Shown here: positions 35,235 through 42,612 of the stretch, piece by piece
Numbering within the stretch: the first letter of the stretch is position 1
Layout: each line of letters begins with the position of its first letter
Assembly: GCA_017942035.1 (NCBI GenBank)
Contig: JAGAVG010000045.1
Span: forward strand, 19,299 to 83,298
Reading direction: 5' to 3'
Length of the DNA stretch: 64,000 bases
Origin: a bacterium
GTDB lineage: Bacteria > Cyanobacteriota > Vampirovibrionia > Gastranaerophilales > Gastranaerophilaceae
The notes under the pieces: generated by a model
What the model was told of the DNA's origin: nothing
Seen by the model: only the letters and a program-made list of their open reading frames with translations
The model's database searches: none
Program-made: the position numbers and the translations under genes

Positions 35235-36536
35235 ATGTTGACAAAGAATTCATCAGTAAAAACAAGTTTTTCAGGTATTGATTTTAGTAAATACGCATCG
35301 AAAACTTCTGAATTTGTAAAAGAATTTGCTTCTAGAGCGAATAAAAAAGGATATTTCCTCAACTGGGTAGATTTGCCGAAAGAACAGCTGAAAAGAGTTG
35401 ACGAACTTTATTCAATGGTTGAAAATTTCAAAAAGCAGACTGGAAATTCTGTTTTAAGCGTTATGGGTATCGGCGGTTCAAAACATACCGTTGAACACAT
35501 GCTTTCAATTAACGGTTTGAATATTAATTCTGATTCTGTAGTATTTTATTCAGATGTTGATTCTATAAGCTGGGAAAGATTTTTAACAAAATTAGGCCAT
35601 GATGTTACATCAGCAAATTTTATGATTGCGTCAAAATCAGGGTCAACTTTTGAAACAAAAGATGGATTTTTGAGAGTTCAAAACCTTCTTCTTGACGCTT
35701 ATATGGCAAAAGGCCAGTCAAAAGAAGATGCTATGAAATCAGTTAGCAAACATTTTATTGCCGTAACTGATGCAAACAGCGAAAAAAGCGAACTTCGCAG
35801 AACCTCTAACGAAAACGGATGGATTGGTGATTTGTTCATCCATGATGACGTTGGCGGAAGATTTTCAGCGTTTGACGATCACGCATTATTCACTCTTATC
35901 TGGGCAGGAATGAAAAAAGAAGATATGATTTCAATGCTTTCTTCTGCTCAAGAAATGTCTGAACAGTCATTATCAGATGATTTGGAAATTAATGATGCGT
36001 TGAAAGAAGGTATTTTCTGGGCTGATGCAAGCTTAAACGGCATTAAAGCATCTGTTCATCAATATATGGGTTCAATGTTTGAAAATACTGTTTACTGGCA
36101 TGCACAAATGCAAAATGAATCAGTTAAAGACACGCTGAAACAGGTTGCGAAAGTTCCGGATGCAATGCACCACAGTGCAGAAGCTCACTTCAATCCAGCA
36201 AACAAACTTGTTTTTGCATTAACTGTTCCGGTTGATAATGGTGTATGTTCTGAAAACGCTGAGGCTTATATCGGAGCATTGTCAAAATCTTATGAAATTA
36301 CCGGCGCAACTTTTGTTGAAAGAGTTGAAACATCTTCACTTGGTCTAACTCCTCAAGCCGCAGGCGCTATGACAATGTTAAGAGCATTCGCAACTGTATA
36401 TCAAGAAATTGTGACTGCTATTATGACAGGTAAAGAACTTCCGGAAGTTCTGGACAGTGTACTTCAACCGCACGTTGAATTCTACAAAAAGAATTTGAAA
36501 GGCGGAGTAGTCGTTCCGGGAAGAGTTTCTAAATAG
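35235..36536 (+). CDS. pgi: Glucose-6-phosphate isomerase
   Basis: A 433-residue protein of the shorter Pgi class (about 430-450 residues, against 549 in E. coli). It has VMGIGGSKHTVEHML (about 74-88), the sugar-phosphate-binding ASKSGSTFETKDGF (133-146), DDVGGRFSAFDDHALF, and a C-terminal QAAGAMTMLRAFATVYQEI region. It interconverts glucose-6-P and fructose-6-P in glycolysis and gluconeogenesis. It stands alone, with a good ribosome-binding site and its own terminator. The sequence fits this family throughout; the catalytic residues were not individually aligned. Confidence 0.9.
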   Translation: MLTKNSSVKTSFSGIDFSKYASKTSEFVKEFASRANKKGYFLNWVDLPKEQLKRVDELYSMVENFKKQTGNSVLSVMGIGGSKHTVEHMLSINGLNINSDSVVFYSDVDSISWERFLTKLGHDVTSANFMIASKSGSTFETKDGFLRVQNLLLDAYMAKGQSKEDAMKSVSKHFIAVTDANSEKSELRRTSNENGWIGDLFIHDDVGGRFSAFDDHALFTLIWAGMKKEDMISMLSSAQEMSEQSLSDDLEINDALKEGIFWADASLNGIKASVHQYMGSMFENTVYWHAQMQNESVKDTLKQVAKVPDAMHHSAEAHFNPANKLVFALTVPVDNGVCSENAEAYIGALSKSYEITGATFVERVETSSLGLTPQAAGAMTMLRAFATVYQEIVTAIMTGKELPEVLDSVLQPHVEFYKKNLKGGVVVPGRVSK

Positions 36537-36555
36537 AAATTCTTTTATATATTTC

Positions 36556-36588
36556 AAAAGGGCATGTAATAATTTACATGCCCTTTAT
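36556..36588 (+). terminator. pgi terminator
   Basis: AAAGGGCATGTAA (36557-36569) and TTACATGCCCTTT (36574-36586) form a perfect 13-bp stem, followed by ATTA. This is a strong intrinsic terminator 20 bases past the pgi stop. Confidence 0.85.
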
Positions 36589-36604
36589 TATGCATTTTAT
36601 CAAC

Positions 36605-36797
36605 TTTCGTTTAATGGGACGGCTGGCAAATTGTCCTTATTTACTTACCATAGATAATCTTTTTTTTATTTGCCACCGGACACAGTCCGGTCCTACGTGT
36701 TGCCGGTTTTGGTTTAATCTTGTCAATTTTCGTTCAATAGGACGGCTGGCAAATTGTCCTTATTTACTTACCATGGATAATCTTTTTTTATTTGCCA
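36605..36797 (-). pseudogene. Duplicated fragment of a prepilin gene 3' end
   Basis: A segment of about 70 bp occurs twice in the same orientation (36605-36674 and 36728-36797), with a period of 123 bp. The second copy includes the last codons and stop of the prepilin at 36768. The first is the same DNA with an extra A that shifts the frame, so it is a decayed partial duplicate with no intact gene. A perfect 14-bp inverted repeat (GACGGCTGGCAAAT at 36741 and its complement at 36790) also brackets the real stop codon. Confidence 0.65.
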
Positions 36798-37607
36798 GCC
36801 GTCTTTGATAATTAAGCGGGCACAATTATCTTTACCTCTTTGACAATTCCGCAATAAATCACTGCGCGAAATTTCCGGAGCTTCATCAGATGAAGCCCCA
36901 TAAGGTTCAATCCTTTTACCAGCACCTATTATCGGTTGTCTTTGGTCATTACCTCTTCCGTATAAGAAAACAAATATATCTCTTCCTAACTTATTAGGAC
37001 CAGCATCCGGGCCATCAATATCAATCAGAACTTTGCCGCCATCGCCTCCGCACCAGTAAAGGTAATTATAAGTTATGCAAGCCCCATTTTTCAATCTTAC
37101 GGAATAACTATTTGCACATGTCCCTGGATATCCGGGATAAGATTTCCCGGGATTTTTACACATAATATCATCCGGTCCGGTTGCTTTTGGGTAACGTTCA
37201 GCAACAGCTACTTTATCGAAAGTCAAACCAAAACATCTTGTCATTCCATAATCGCCATACTCATAATTAGGGCAGGTCCAATGCTGCATTCCTAAACCAT
37301 CAAAATCGTAACTTGCAGCACTCATACCTTGAATAATAATTGAATATGTTTGTTTCAACTTGTTAAGGGCAGATTGTTTCTGAAATCCCTCAATCAACGC
37401 CGGCAAAGTAAGAGCCGCAACAATGCCGATTATCCCGAGAGTGATTAAGACCTCTGCCAAGGTAAACGCGACCTTCGTCATTGCGAGCGAGTGAAATGAG
37501 CGTGACAATCCAGTGATTAATGGTAGACTAAAGTCTACCCTACTAATATTTTTTATCATAATATCCTGTTTCAAATTTCTTCCTTTCATAATTCTATATC
37601 TTAGCAT
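36768..37607 (-). CDS. Type IV prepilin-like protein with repeat-derived leader
   Basis: A 279-residue protein. ATG 37607 is backed by AAGGAG 6 bases upstream. The 47-residue leader contains RVDFSLP (23-29), an in-frame 18-bp palindrome, and HSLAMTK from a CGCTCGCAATGAC-type repeat. The prepilin motif is AFTLAEVLITLGIIGIVAAL (47-66), with cleavage expected at A47-F48 and Glu at +5. The globular part has several Cys and a Gly/Asp-rich region, and the C-terminus is GWQIKKDYPW. Just upstream is an inverted-repeat promoter element in the orientation that would transcribe it. Confidence 0.85.
   Translation of the reverse strand: MLRYRIMKGRNLKQDIMIKNISRVDFSLPLITGLSRSFHSLAMTKVAFTLAEVLITLGIIGIVAALTLPALIEGFQKQSALNKLKQTYSIIIQGMSAASYDFDGLGMQHWTCPNYEYGDYGMTRCFGLTFDKVAVAERYPKATGPDDIMCKNPGKSYPGYPGTCANSYSVRLKNGACITYNYLYWCGGDGGKVLIDIDGPDAGPNKLGRDIFVFLYGRGNDQRQPIIGAGKRIEPYGASSDEAPEISRSDLLRNCQRGKDNCARLIIKDGWQIKKDYPW
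37522..37539 (-). repeat. 18-bp palindrome inside the prepilin leader
   Basis: A GGTAGACTAAAGTCTACC copy read on the minus strand as R-V-D-F-S-L-P, in the same frame as in the prepilin at 28307. Confidence 0.9.
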
Positions 37608-37646
37608 CCTGTCTCCTTTCCAACCATAAACTGACGTTTAAATTTT

Positions 37647-37816
37647 CGCACCAAATTTTATATTTTGATGCGAGTTTTTTTATAGCCTTATTATACAATA
37701 TTTTCGGACACATTTCAAGTTGTCGTTTGTCGTTTTTTAATGATTTTTTGAATTTTAAAAAGGTATGTTTTAGTGAATTTCAGGCCTACTCGCATCAAAA
37801 TATAAAATTTGGTGCG
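37647..37816 (-). promoter_or_regulatory. Inverted-repeat-bounded promoter element, orientation toward pilin (ON)
   Basis: A 170-bp element with perfect 28-bp terminal inverted repeats (37647-37674 and 37789-37816). The core has a minus-strand promoter, TTGAAA (37713-37718), 17 bp, TATAAT (37690-37695), pointing at the prepilin that starts at 37607, with an untranslated leader of about 76 bases. The inner repeat is followed by AAAATTT and not by a T run, so the transcript is not terminated. The outer repeat is followed by six T (37817-37822), the same arrangement as on the far side of the 28-kb element. Confidence 0.75.
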
Positions 37817-37826
37817 TTTTTTGCGT

Positions 37827-37880
37827 CATTTTGTCGACAAGCCTTCGCCCTCTGCCTCCTCGCGCTCCGCTCGCAATGAC
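37827..37880 (+). repeat. Dispersed repeat matching the leader of the other prepilin
   Basis: CATTTTGTCGACAAGCCTTC and onwards to CTCGCAATGACT is nearly identical to 28435-28489, which is translated inside the prepilin leader at 28307. It shows that part of that leader is mobile or repeated intergenic DNA. Confidence 0.85.
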
Positions 37881-37899
37881 TAAAGCGGGATACAATTTA

Positions 37900-37929
37900 T
37901 TGCACCAAAAAACTTTTTTATGGTATAAT
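37900..37929 (+). promoter_or_regulatory. ychF promoter
   Basis: TTGCAC (37900-37905), an 18-bp spacer, TATAAT (37924-37929). A purine-rich AAAGAGGAAA ribosome-binding site precedes the ATG at 37958. Confidence 0.65.
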
Positions 37930-37957
37930 AAAAACCTGAAAAAGAGGAAATATAAAT

Positions 37958-39055
37958 ATGTTAAGAACAGGGATTGTAGGATTGCCTAATGTTGGCAAAT
38001 CAACTTTATTTAATGCACTAACCAGCGCTAAAAATGCACAGAGCGCAAATTATCCGTTTTGTACAATAGAACCGAATGTCGGGGTTGTAAACGTTCCGGA
38101 CAGCCGGCTTGAAATTCTTGCAAAACTTTGCAAAACAGATGTGATTATCCCGACAGCAATTGAATTTGTCGATATCGCAGGGCTTGTAAAAGGGGCAAGC
38201 AAAGGTGAAGGGCTTGGCAATCAGTTTTTGCACAATATTAGAGAAGTTGATGCGATAATTCAGGTAGTAAGATGTTTTGACGACCCGAACACAATCCATG
38301 TCTCAGGAAGAGTTGACCCGCTTGATGATATCGAAATTATCAACACAGAACTTGCGCTTGCCGATATGGCATCTGTTGAAAAACAGATTGCAAAAGTTTC
38401 TAAAGTAGCAAAATCAGGAGATAAAGATGCAGTTTTGACGCTTTCTGTTCTTGAAAAAATGCAAAAACTCCTTGAAGATGCAACATTCATAAATCTAAAA
38501 GAACATTTTGACGAAGATGAAATTCCGGTGGCAAAAAGTTTGAATTTAATGTCAACAAAACCGGTTATTTATGCGGCAAATGTTTCTGAATTTGACCTGA
38601 AAGACGGAAATGATTATACAAAAAAAGTTGAAGAATATGCGAAATCTCATGGTGCTGAAATGGTTATTATTTCAGCAAGAATTGAAGAAGAATTGGCTGA
38701 ACTTTCAGCCGATGAGGCAAGTGAATATTTGAAAGATTTAGGGGTTGAAGATAGCGGTATTAATCGTATGATTAAATCGGTTTATCACCTATTGAATTTG
38801 CGAACATTTATCACTGCGGGCGAAAAAGAAGTCCATGCTTGGACGATTCCGGCTGGCGCTAAAGCTCCGCAGGCGGCCGGTGTAATCCATACGGATTTTG
38901 AAAAAGGCTTTATCAGAGCAGAGATTACTCCTTATGAAGAATTTGTAAAAAACGGCTCTTACACGGCTTGCAAAGATAAAGGGGTTACACGCCTTGAAGG
39001 TAAAGATTATGTTGTTGAAGACGGCGATTTGGTTCATTTCAGATTTTCTGTTTAA
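37958..39055 (+). CDS. ychF: Redox-regulated ATPase YchF (OLA1 family)
   Basis: A 365-residue Obg-related P-loop protein of normal length. G1 is GLPNVGKST (8-16), switch regions include PNVGVVNVPD and DIAGLVKGASKGEGLGNQFL (about 70-89), and the C-terminal TGS-like domain has HAWTIPAGAKAPQAAGVIHTDFEKGFIRAE. This group prefers ATP over GTP and associates with ribosomes. It is probably a single-gene unit with its own promoter. Confidence 0.95.
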   Translation: MLRTGIVGLPNVGKSTLFNALTSAKNAQSANYPFCTIEPNVGVVNVPDSRLEILAKLCKTDVIIPTAIEFVDIAGLVKGASKGEGLGNQFLHNIREVDAIIQVVRCFDDPNTIHVSGRVDPLDDIEIINTELALADMASVEKQIAKVSKVAKSGDKDAVLTLSVLEKMQKLLEDATFINLKEHFDEDEIPVAKSLNLMSTKPVIYAANVSEFDLKDGNDYTKKVEEYAKSHGAEMVIISARIEEELAELSADEASEYLKDLGVEDSGINRMIKSVYHLLNLRTFITAGEKEVHAWTIPAGAKAPQAAGVIHTDFEKGFIRAEITPYEEFVKNGSYTACKDKGVTRLEGKDYVVEDGDLVHFRFSV

Positions 39056-39075
39056 TTCACAAAACATAATATTTT

Positions 39076-39104
39076 TTGTTTAAGACAAGGTTTCGTGGTA
39101 TCAT
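39076..39104 (+). promoter_or_regulatory. Promoter of lptC, probably leaderless
   Basis: TTGTTT (39076-39081), 17 bp, TATCAT (39099-39104). The ATG at 39112 lies where transcription should start, and there is no Shine-Dalgarno sequence before it. Confidence 0.6.
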
Positions 39105-39111
39105 CATTATT

Positions 39112-39717
39112 ATGGAAAAACTGATAAATTACTGGAAAAGTTTGAGCAGAAAAAGAAGAGCGTATATATCCGCCCTTTTGACTCTTATCGGCATTCTGCT
39201 CTGGGCATTTATATCAGCAGGTGTGATTACTCACAACTTCAACAGAAGTCAGGTTAAAGGCGAACAAGATAGGCAGGAAGCTCAAATCAGCGGTATTATA
39301 TTAACAGAAACCAAAGACGAGCGAAAATACTGGGAAATTTATGGCGAAACCGGAAATTACGACAGCAAAACCGGTGTTGCAATGCTGGATAACGTTATCG
39401 GAAACTTTTACGATGAAAATAACGAAGTTTCAATGAGTTTTGAATCCTCAAAAGGAACTTACAGCGCTGAAAATAAAAAAATTGTACTCTATGAAAACAC
39501 GCATATTGCGATAAAAGACGGAACAACACTTAACGCAAACAGACTTGTGTGGTCAGGTTCTGAAAACCCTATCGTTGCAACGGGAAATGTTAAAATTATA
39601 AGAAACAAACAACTTTTATCTACTGCCGATAAGGTTGTCATCAGTCCTGATTACGAAAATTTTAAGATTATCGGACATGCAGTCTCAAAAATTTATGATG
39701 TCAAGGAGCAGAAATGA
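39112..39717 (+). CDS. lptC: LPS export periplasmic protein LptC
   Basis: A 201-residue protein from ATG 39112; the frame continues 12 codons upstream, but that region is the promoter. It has a basic N-terminus, one transmembrane helix (about 17-38), then a periplasmic beta-jellyroll of the OstA/LptC type (SGIILTETKDERKYWEIYGE, later GTTLNANRLVWSG and KVIIRNKQLLSTADKVV-like strands). LptC passes LPS from the LptBFG transporter to LptA. lptA starts before its stop (4-base overlap), so they are coupled. Confidence 0.85.
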   Translation: MEKLINYWKSLSRKRRAYISALLTLIGILLWAFISAGVITHNFNRSQVKGEQDRQEAQISGIILTETKDERKYWEIYGETGNYDSKTGVAMLDNVIGNFYDENNEVSMSFESSKGTYSAENKKIVLYENTHIAIKDGTTLNANRLVWSGSENPIVATGNVKIIRNKQLLSTADKVVISPDYENFKIIGHAVSKIYDVKEQK

Positions 39718-40691
39718 AAAAGATATTAATTTCACTACTTTCAATATTATTGATAACAGGTGCCGCAGTGAAAGCGTCGGATTTGGTTATAGAATCTAAA
39801 ACCCAAACGTATTCGGAAACTGATAATAAAATCAAATTTAACGGAGACGTTAAGGTTAAAATTGATGATATGAAAGTTGTCGGCGAATCGGCAGATGTAA
39901 GCGTTAATGGCAATCAGGAGCTTGACACCGCAACTTTTTATGACAAACCTTATGCCTATGAGGTTAAAAAAAATAAAAAACGTGAAGTTAAAGCTAATAT
40001 TTTGAAACTTTCGCTTATAACAAAGGTTGTGAGAGCGGAAGGGGATACGCAGTCAACGATTTTTGACGGAAAAGTTCCGGTTGCGGTGATTAACGCAGAT
40101 GTGCAGGAATATGACACCAAAACAGGTCTGATGACAGCAACGGGTGGAGTTGTAATAAATTATAAAGAGCTTGAAACTTTCTCAAATGTTGCCAAAATAA
40201 GAACAGATAAAAACGGCGATTTAAAAGATATTGAACTTATCGGCAATGCAAAGGTTAAAGATAAAGCCAACGAATCTTATGCTGATAAATTTGTGTATAA
40301 CGGGGTTACAAAAGTTTTGAATGCTTATGGCAACACAACTTCAACAACAGTTAATGATGACGGTTCAAAGTTAGTGTTAAAATCAAGTATGCAAGAATAT
40401 AATCAGGCAAAAGGAACGTTTAACGCAAGCGGAAATGTTCGAGTGTGGTATCAGGATTACTATGCAGCAGGGCCGAAAATTTCCATTTACCCGAACAAAG
40501 AAGGTAAACCGAATGAAATTTATTTTACCGGTAGATCAAGCATTACTCAGGGTGTGAGAACGATTTATGCCGACAAAATCAAGATGAATGTTAACCCGAA
40601 AGATTTCCATGCAGAAGGCAACACTAGAACTGTTATCAAAAATATCGGCTCAGGCAGCGATGAAAATTCCTCTATGGGCTTAGGTTTATAA
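39714..40691 (+). CDS. lptA: LPS transport periplasmic protein LptA/OstA-like
   Basis: A 325-residue protein with a Sec signal peptide (1-21, ending AAVKA). It has repeated OstA-type beta-strand units such as DNKIKFNGDVKVKIDDMKVV and ESYADKFVYNGVTKVLNAYG, roughly three times, so it is longer than E. coli LptA (185 residues) and may contain two jellyrolls. It bridges the periplasm in the Lpt chain. Its position right after lptC confirms the call. It is followed 15 bases later by a TPR protein. Confidence 0.88.
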   Translation: MKKILISLLSILLITGAAVKASDLVIESKTQTYSETDNKIKFNGDVKVKIDDMKVVGESADVSVNGNQELDTATFYDKPYAYEVKKNKKREVKANILKLSLITKVVRAEGDTQSTIFDGKVPVAVINADVQEYDTKTGLMTATGGVVINYKELETFSNVAKIRTDKNGDLKDIELIGNAKVKDKANESYADKFVYNGVTKVLNAYGNTTSTTVNDDGSKLVLKSSMQEYNQAKGTFNASGNVRVWYQDYYAAGPKISIYPNKEGKPNEIYFTGRSSITQGVRTIYADKIKMNVNPKDFHAEGNTRTVIKNIGSGSDENSSMGLGL

Positions 40692-40706
40692 TCAGAAAGG
40701 GCAGAA

Positions 40707-41480
40707 ATGAGCGAAAAAGCTGATAAAGCGTTAGAATATTATAACAAAAAAGATTGGGAAAAAGCTATTGACGCGTTTTCTTCTATTCTTGAAACTGAAG
40801 GAGACAAAGCGGAAATTTATAATAATATAGGTCTTTGCCGTGCAAATCTCGGAGAGGACGAAAAGGCCGAAGAAAATTATCTGAAAGCGATACAGCTTAA
40901 TCCTGAACTTGTTCAAATTTATATAAATCTTTCTGATATATATTACAAACAAAAGCGTTTCGGGGAAGGTATTGAAATGCTTACGCGCGCAATAAATATT
41001 TTGCCGGATAATATGGTTTTAAGACATTACCTTGCAAGATTTTATATGGAAGATGCAAAACTCGACCTTGCAATTGACGAATTGGACAAAGTTCTTGATG
41101 CTCAGCCGGAAAATTATGATGCCTATTATGATTTAGGAAGAGTGTACTTTGAATTAGGCGTTTATGACAGCGCAATTGAGGCTTTTGAAAATGTTCTTGA
41201 ATTAAAAAGCGATAACGAATGGGTTTATTACTATCTTGGACAGGCCTATGAGGCGAATGATGAGATTGATAAAGCGATTTCAAGCTATATAAGGGCAACG
41301 GCGATAAATTTCCACTTCCCGCCGGCATTTAAAAAGCTCGGAATACTTTTTATGGCAAGGGGAGAATTCGAAGATGCCCTTGAATACTTTGAGGACTACC
41401 TGAAAAAAGACCTTGCGCCGGAAGAAGAGAAAAATATTAAAGGCTTGATTGAAAGATTAAAAGCTAAAATTAACAAATAG
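40707..41480 (+). CDS. Cytoplasmic TPR-repeat protein
   Basis: A 257-residue protein without a signal peptide, made of about six or seven tetratricopeptide repeats (units such as AEIYNNIGLCRANLGEDEKA and DAYYDLGRVYFELGVYDSAI). It is a protein-interaction scaffold. AGAAAGG precedes the ATG, and it lies 15 bases after lptA and 19 before dprA, so it is likely in the same transcript. No partner is evident. Confidence 0.88.
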   Translation: MSEKADKALEYYNKKDWEKAIDAFSSILETEGDKAEIYNNIGLCRANLGEDEKAEENYLKAIQLNPELVQIYINLSDIYYKQKRFGEGIEMLTRAINILPDNMVLRHYLARFYMEDAKLDLAIDELDKVLDAQPENYDAYYDLGRVYFELGVYDSAIEAFENVLELKSDNEWVYYYLGQAYEANDEIDKAISSYIRATAINFHFPPAFKKLGILFMARGEFEDALEYFEDYLKKDLAPEEEKNIKGLIERLKAKINK

Positions 41481-41499
41481 AAAGTTTAGAAGGGGTATT

Positions 41500-42591
41500 G
41501 TGCGCGAAAAATATTGGATTGGGTTCTCCTCTGTCGAACAGTTGGACAGCAAATTTATACAACGGCTTTACAATTATTTTGGGAATATTGAGGATGCATT
41601 TATGGCATCATCAAAAGATTTGCGTAATATAGAAGGACTTAGTGTCAAAAAAGCCGAAACTTTTTTGAAGGAACGCGATAAAATTGACCTTGATAAAGCT
41701 TATTCAATCGTTGAAAGCAGAGGAATAAATTATATAACTTTTGATGATGAAAATTATCCTGAAATGCTCCGTCAGATTGAAGATCCGCCGATGGTAATAT
41801 ACTATAAAGGAGATTTATTCTCTTGCAATTTGAAGAAAACTCTTGCCGTTGTGGGTTCAAGAAAAGCGACATATAACGCAAAAGACAGCCTGAAATTCTT
41901 ACTTTCAAAACTTGTTAACACGGATATTTGTATAGTGTCTGGCTTAGCTTCCGGAATAGACAGTGTTGCTCATACAACAGCAATAGAAAACGGGCTAAAA
42001 ACAATCGGTGTTATTGCAAGCGGATTTGATTATACTTACCCTGCCGGAAATAAACAGCTTTATGAGAAAATCGAAAACGGTAACGGAGCAGTTTTGACAG
42101 AATATTTTCCGACATTTGAACCTTTAAAATTCAGATTTCCTCAGCGTAACAGAATTGTAACGGGGCTTTCTTACGGAACTCTCGTTGCGGAAGCATCTCT
42201 AAAAAGTGGTGCTTTAATCAGTGCAAATCTCACACTTGAGCAGGGAAGAGAGCTGATGTGTATTCCTGGGCTTATTACAAACCCGAATACGGAGGGGATT
42301 TATAAGCTTTTGAAACAGGGTGCATCACTTGTGACTTGCACTGATGATATTTTAGACTCGCTGGGTTGGGAAGTTAAACCGCAGGAAGCAGTTCAATTGA
42401 GCCTGAACGATTTGGAAGATATTGAAATGTCTATCCTGAGCGCAATTGAAGTTGAAGAAAAAAGTGTGGATGAGATTGTGTCAATAACAGGTGCGGGAAT
42501 TGACGATATTCTTACGCACTTGACAATAATGGAGCTTAAAGGGATAATAGAGAAGGGCGAAGGCGACCGCTATAGAAAATTCAGGGGATAA
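41500..42591 (+). CDS. dprA: DNA processing protein DprA
   Basis: A 363-residue protein. GTG 41500 is the start, supported by AGAAGGGG 6 bases upstream. It has an N-terminal SAM-like domain with a helix-hairpin-helix (LRNIEGLSVKKAETFL), the Rossmann core typical of DprA (VVGSRKATYNAK at 118-128; SGLASGIDSVAHTTAIENG; GVIASGFDYTYPAGN), and a C-terminal winged-helix-like domain. It loads RecA onto incoming single-stranded DNA in natural transformation. The dprA-topA order is common in bacteria. Confidence 0.94.
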   Translation: MREKYWIGFSSVEQLDSKFIQRLYNYFGNIEDAFMASSKDLRNIEGLSVKKAETFLKERDKIDLDKAYSIVESRGINYITFDDENYPEMLRQIEDPPMVIYYKGDLFSCNLKKTLAVVGSRKATYNAKDSLKFLLSKLVNTDICIVSGLASGIDSVAHTTAIENGLKTIGVIASGFDYTYPAGNKQLYEKIENGNGAVLTEYFPTFEPLKFRFPQRNRIVTGLSYGTLVAEASLKSGALISANLTLEQGRELMCIPGLITNPNTEGIYKLLKQGASLVTCTDDILDSLGWEVKPQEAVQLSLNDLEDIEMSILSAIEVEEKSVDEIVSITGAGIDDILTHLTIMELKGIIEKGEGDRYRKFRG

Positions 42592-42612
42592 GACCGTTTA
42601 AAAAAGGTAGAT

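Noticed and set aside
36578..36808. Open frame of 76 codons on the plus strand
   Set aside because: It lies antisense to the prepilin 3' end and its duplicated fragment; the internal similarity comes from the 70-bp direct repeat.
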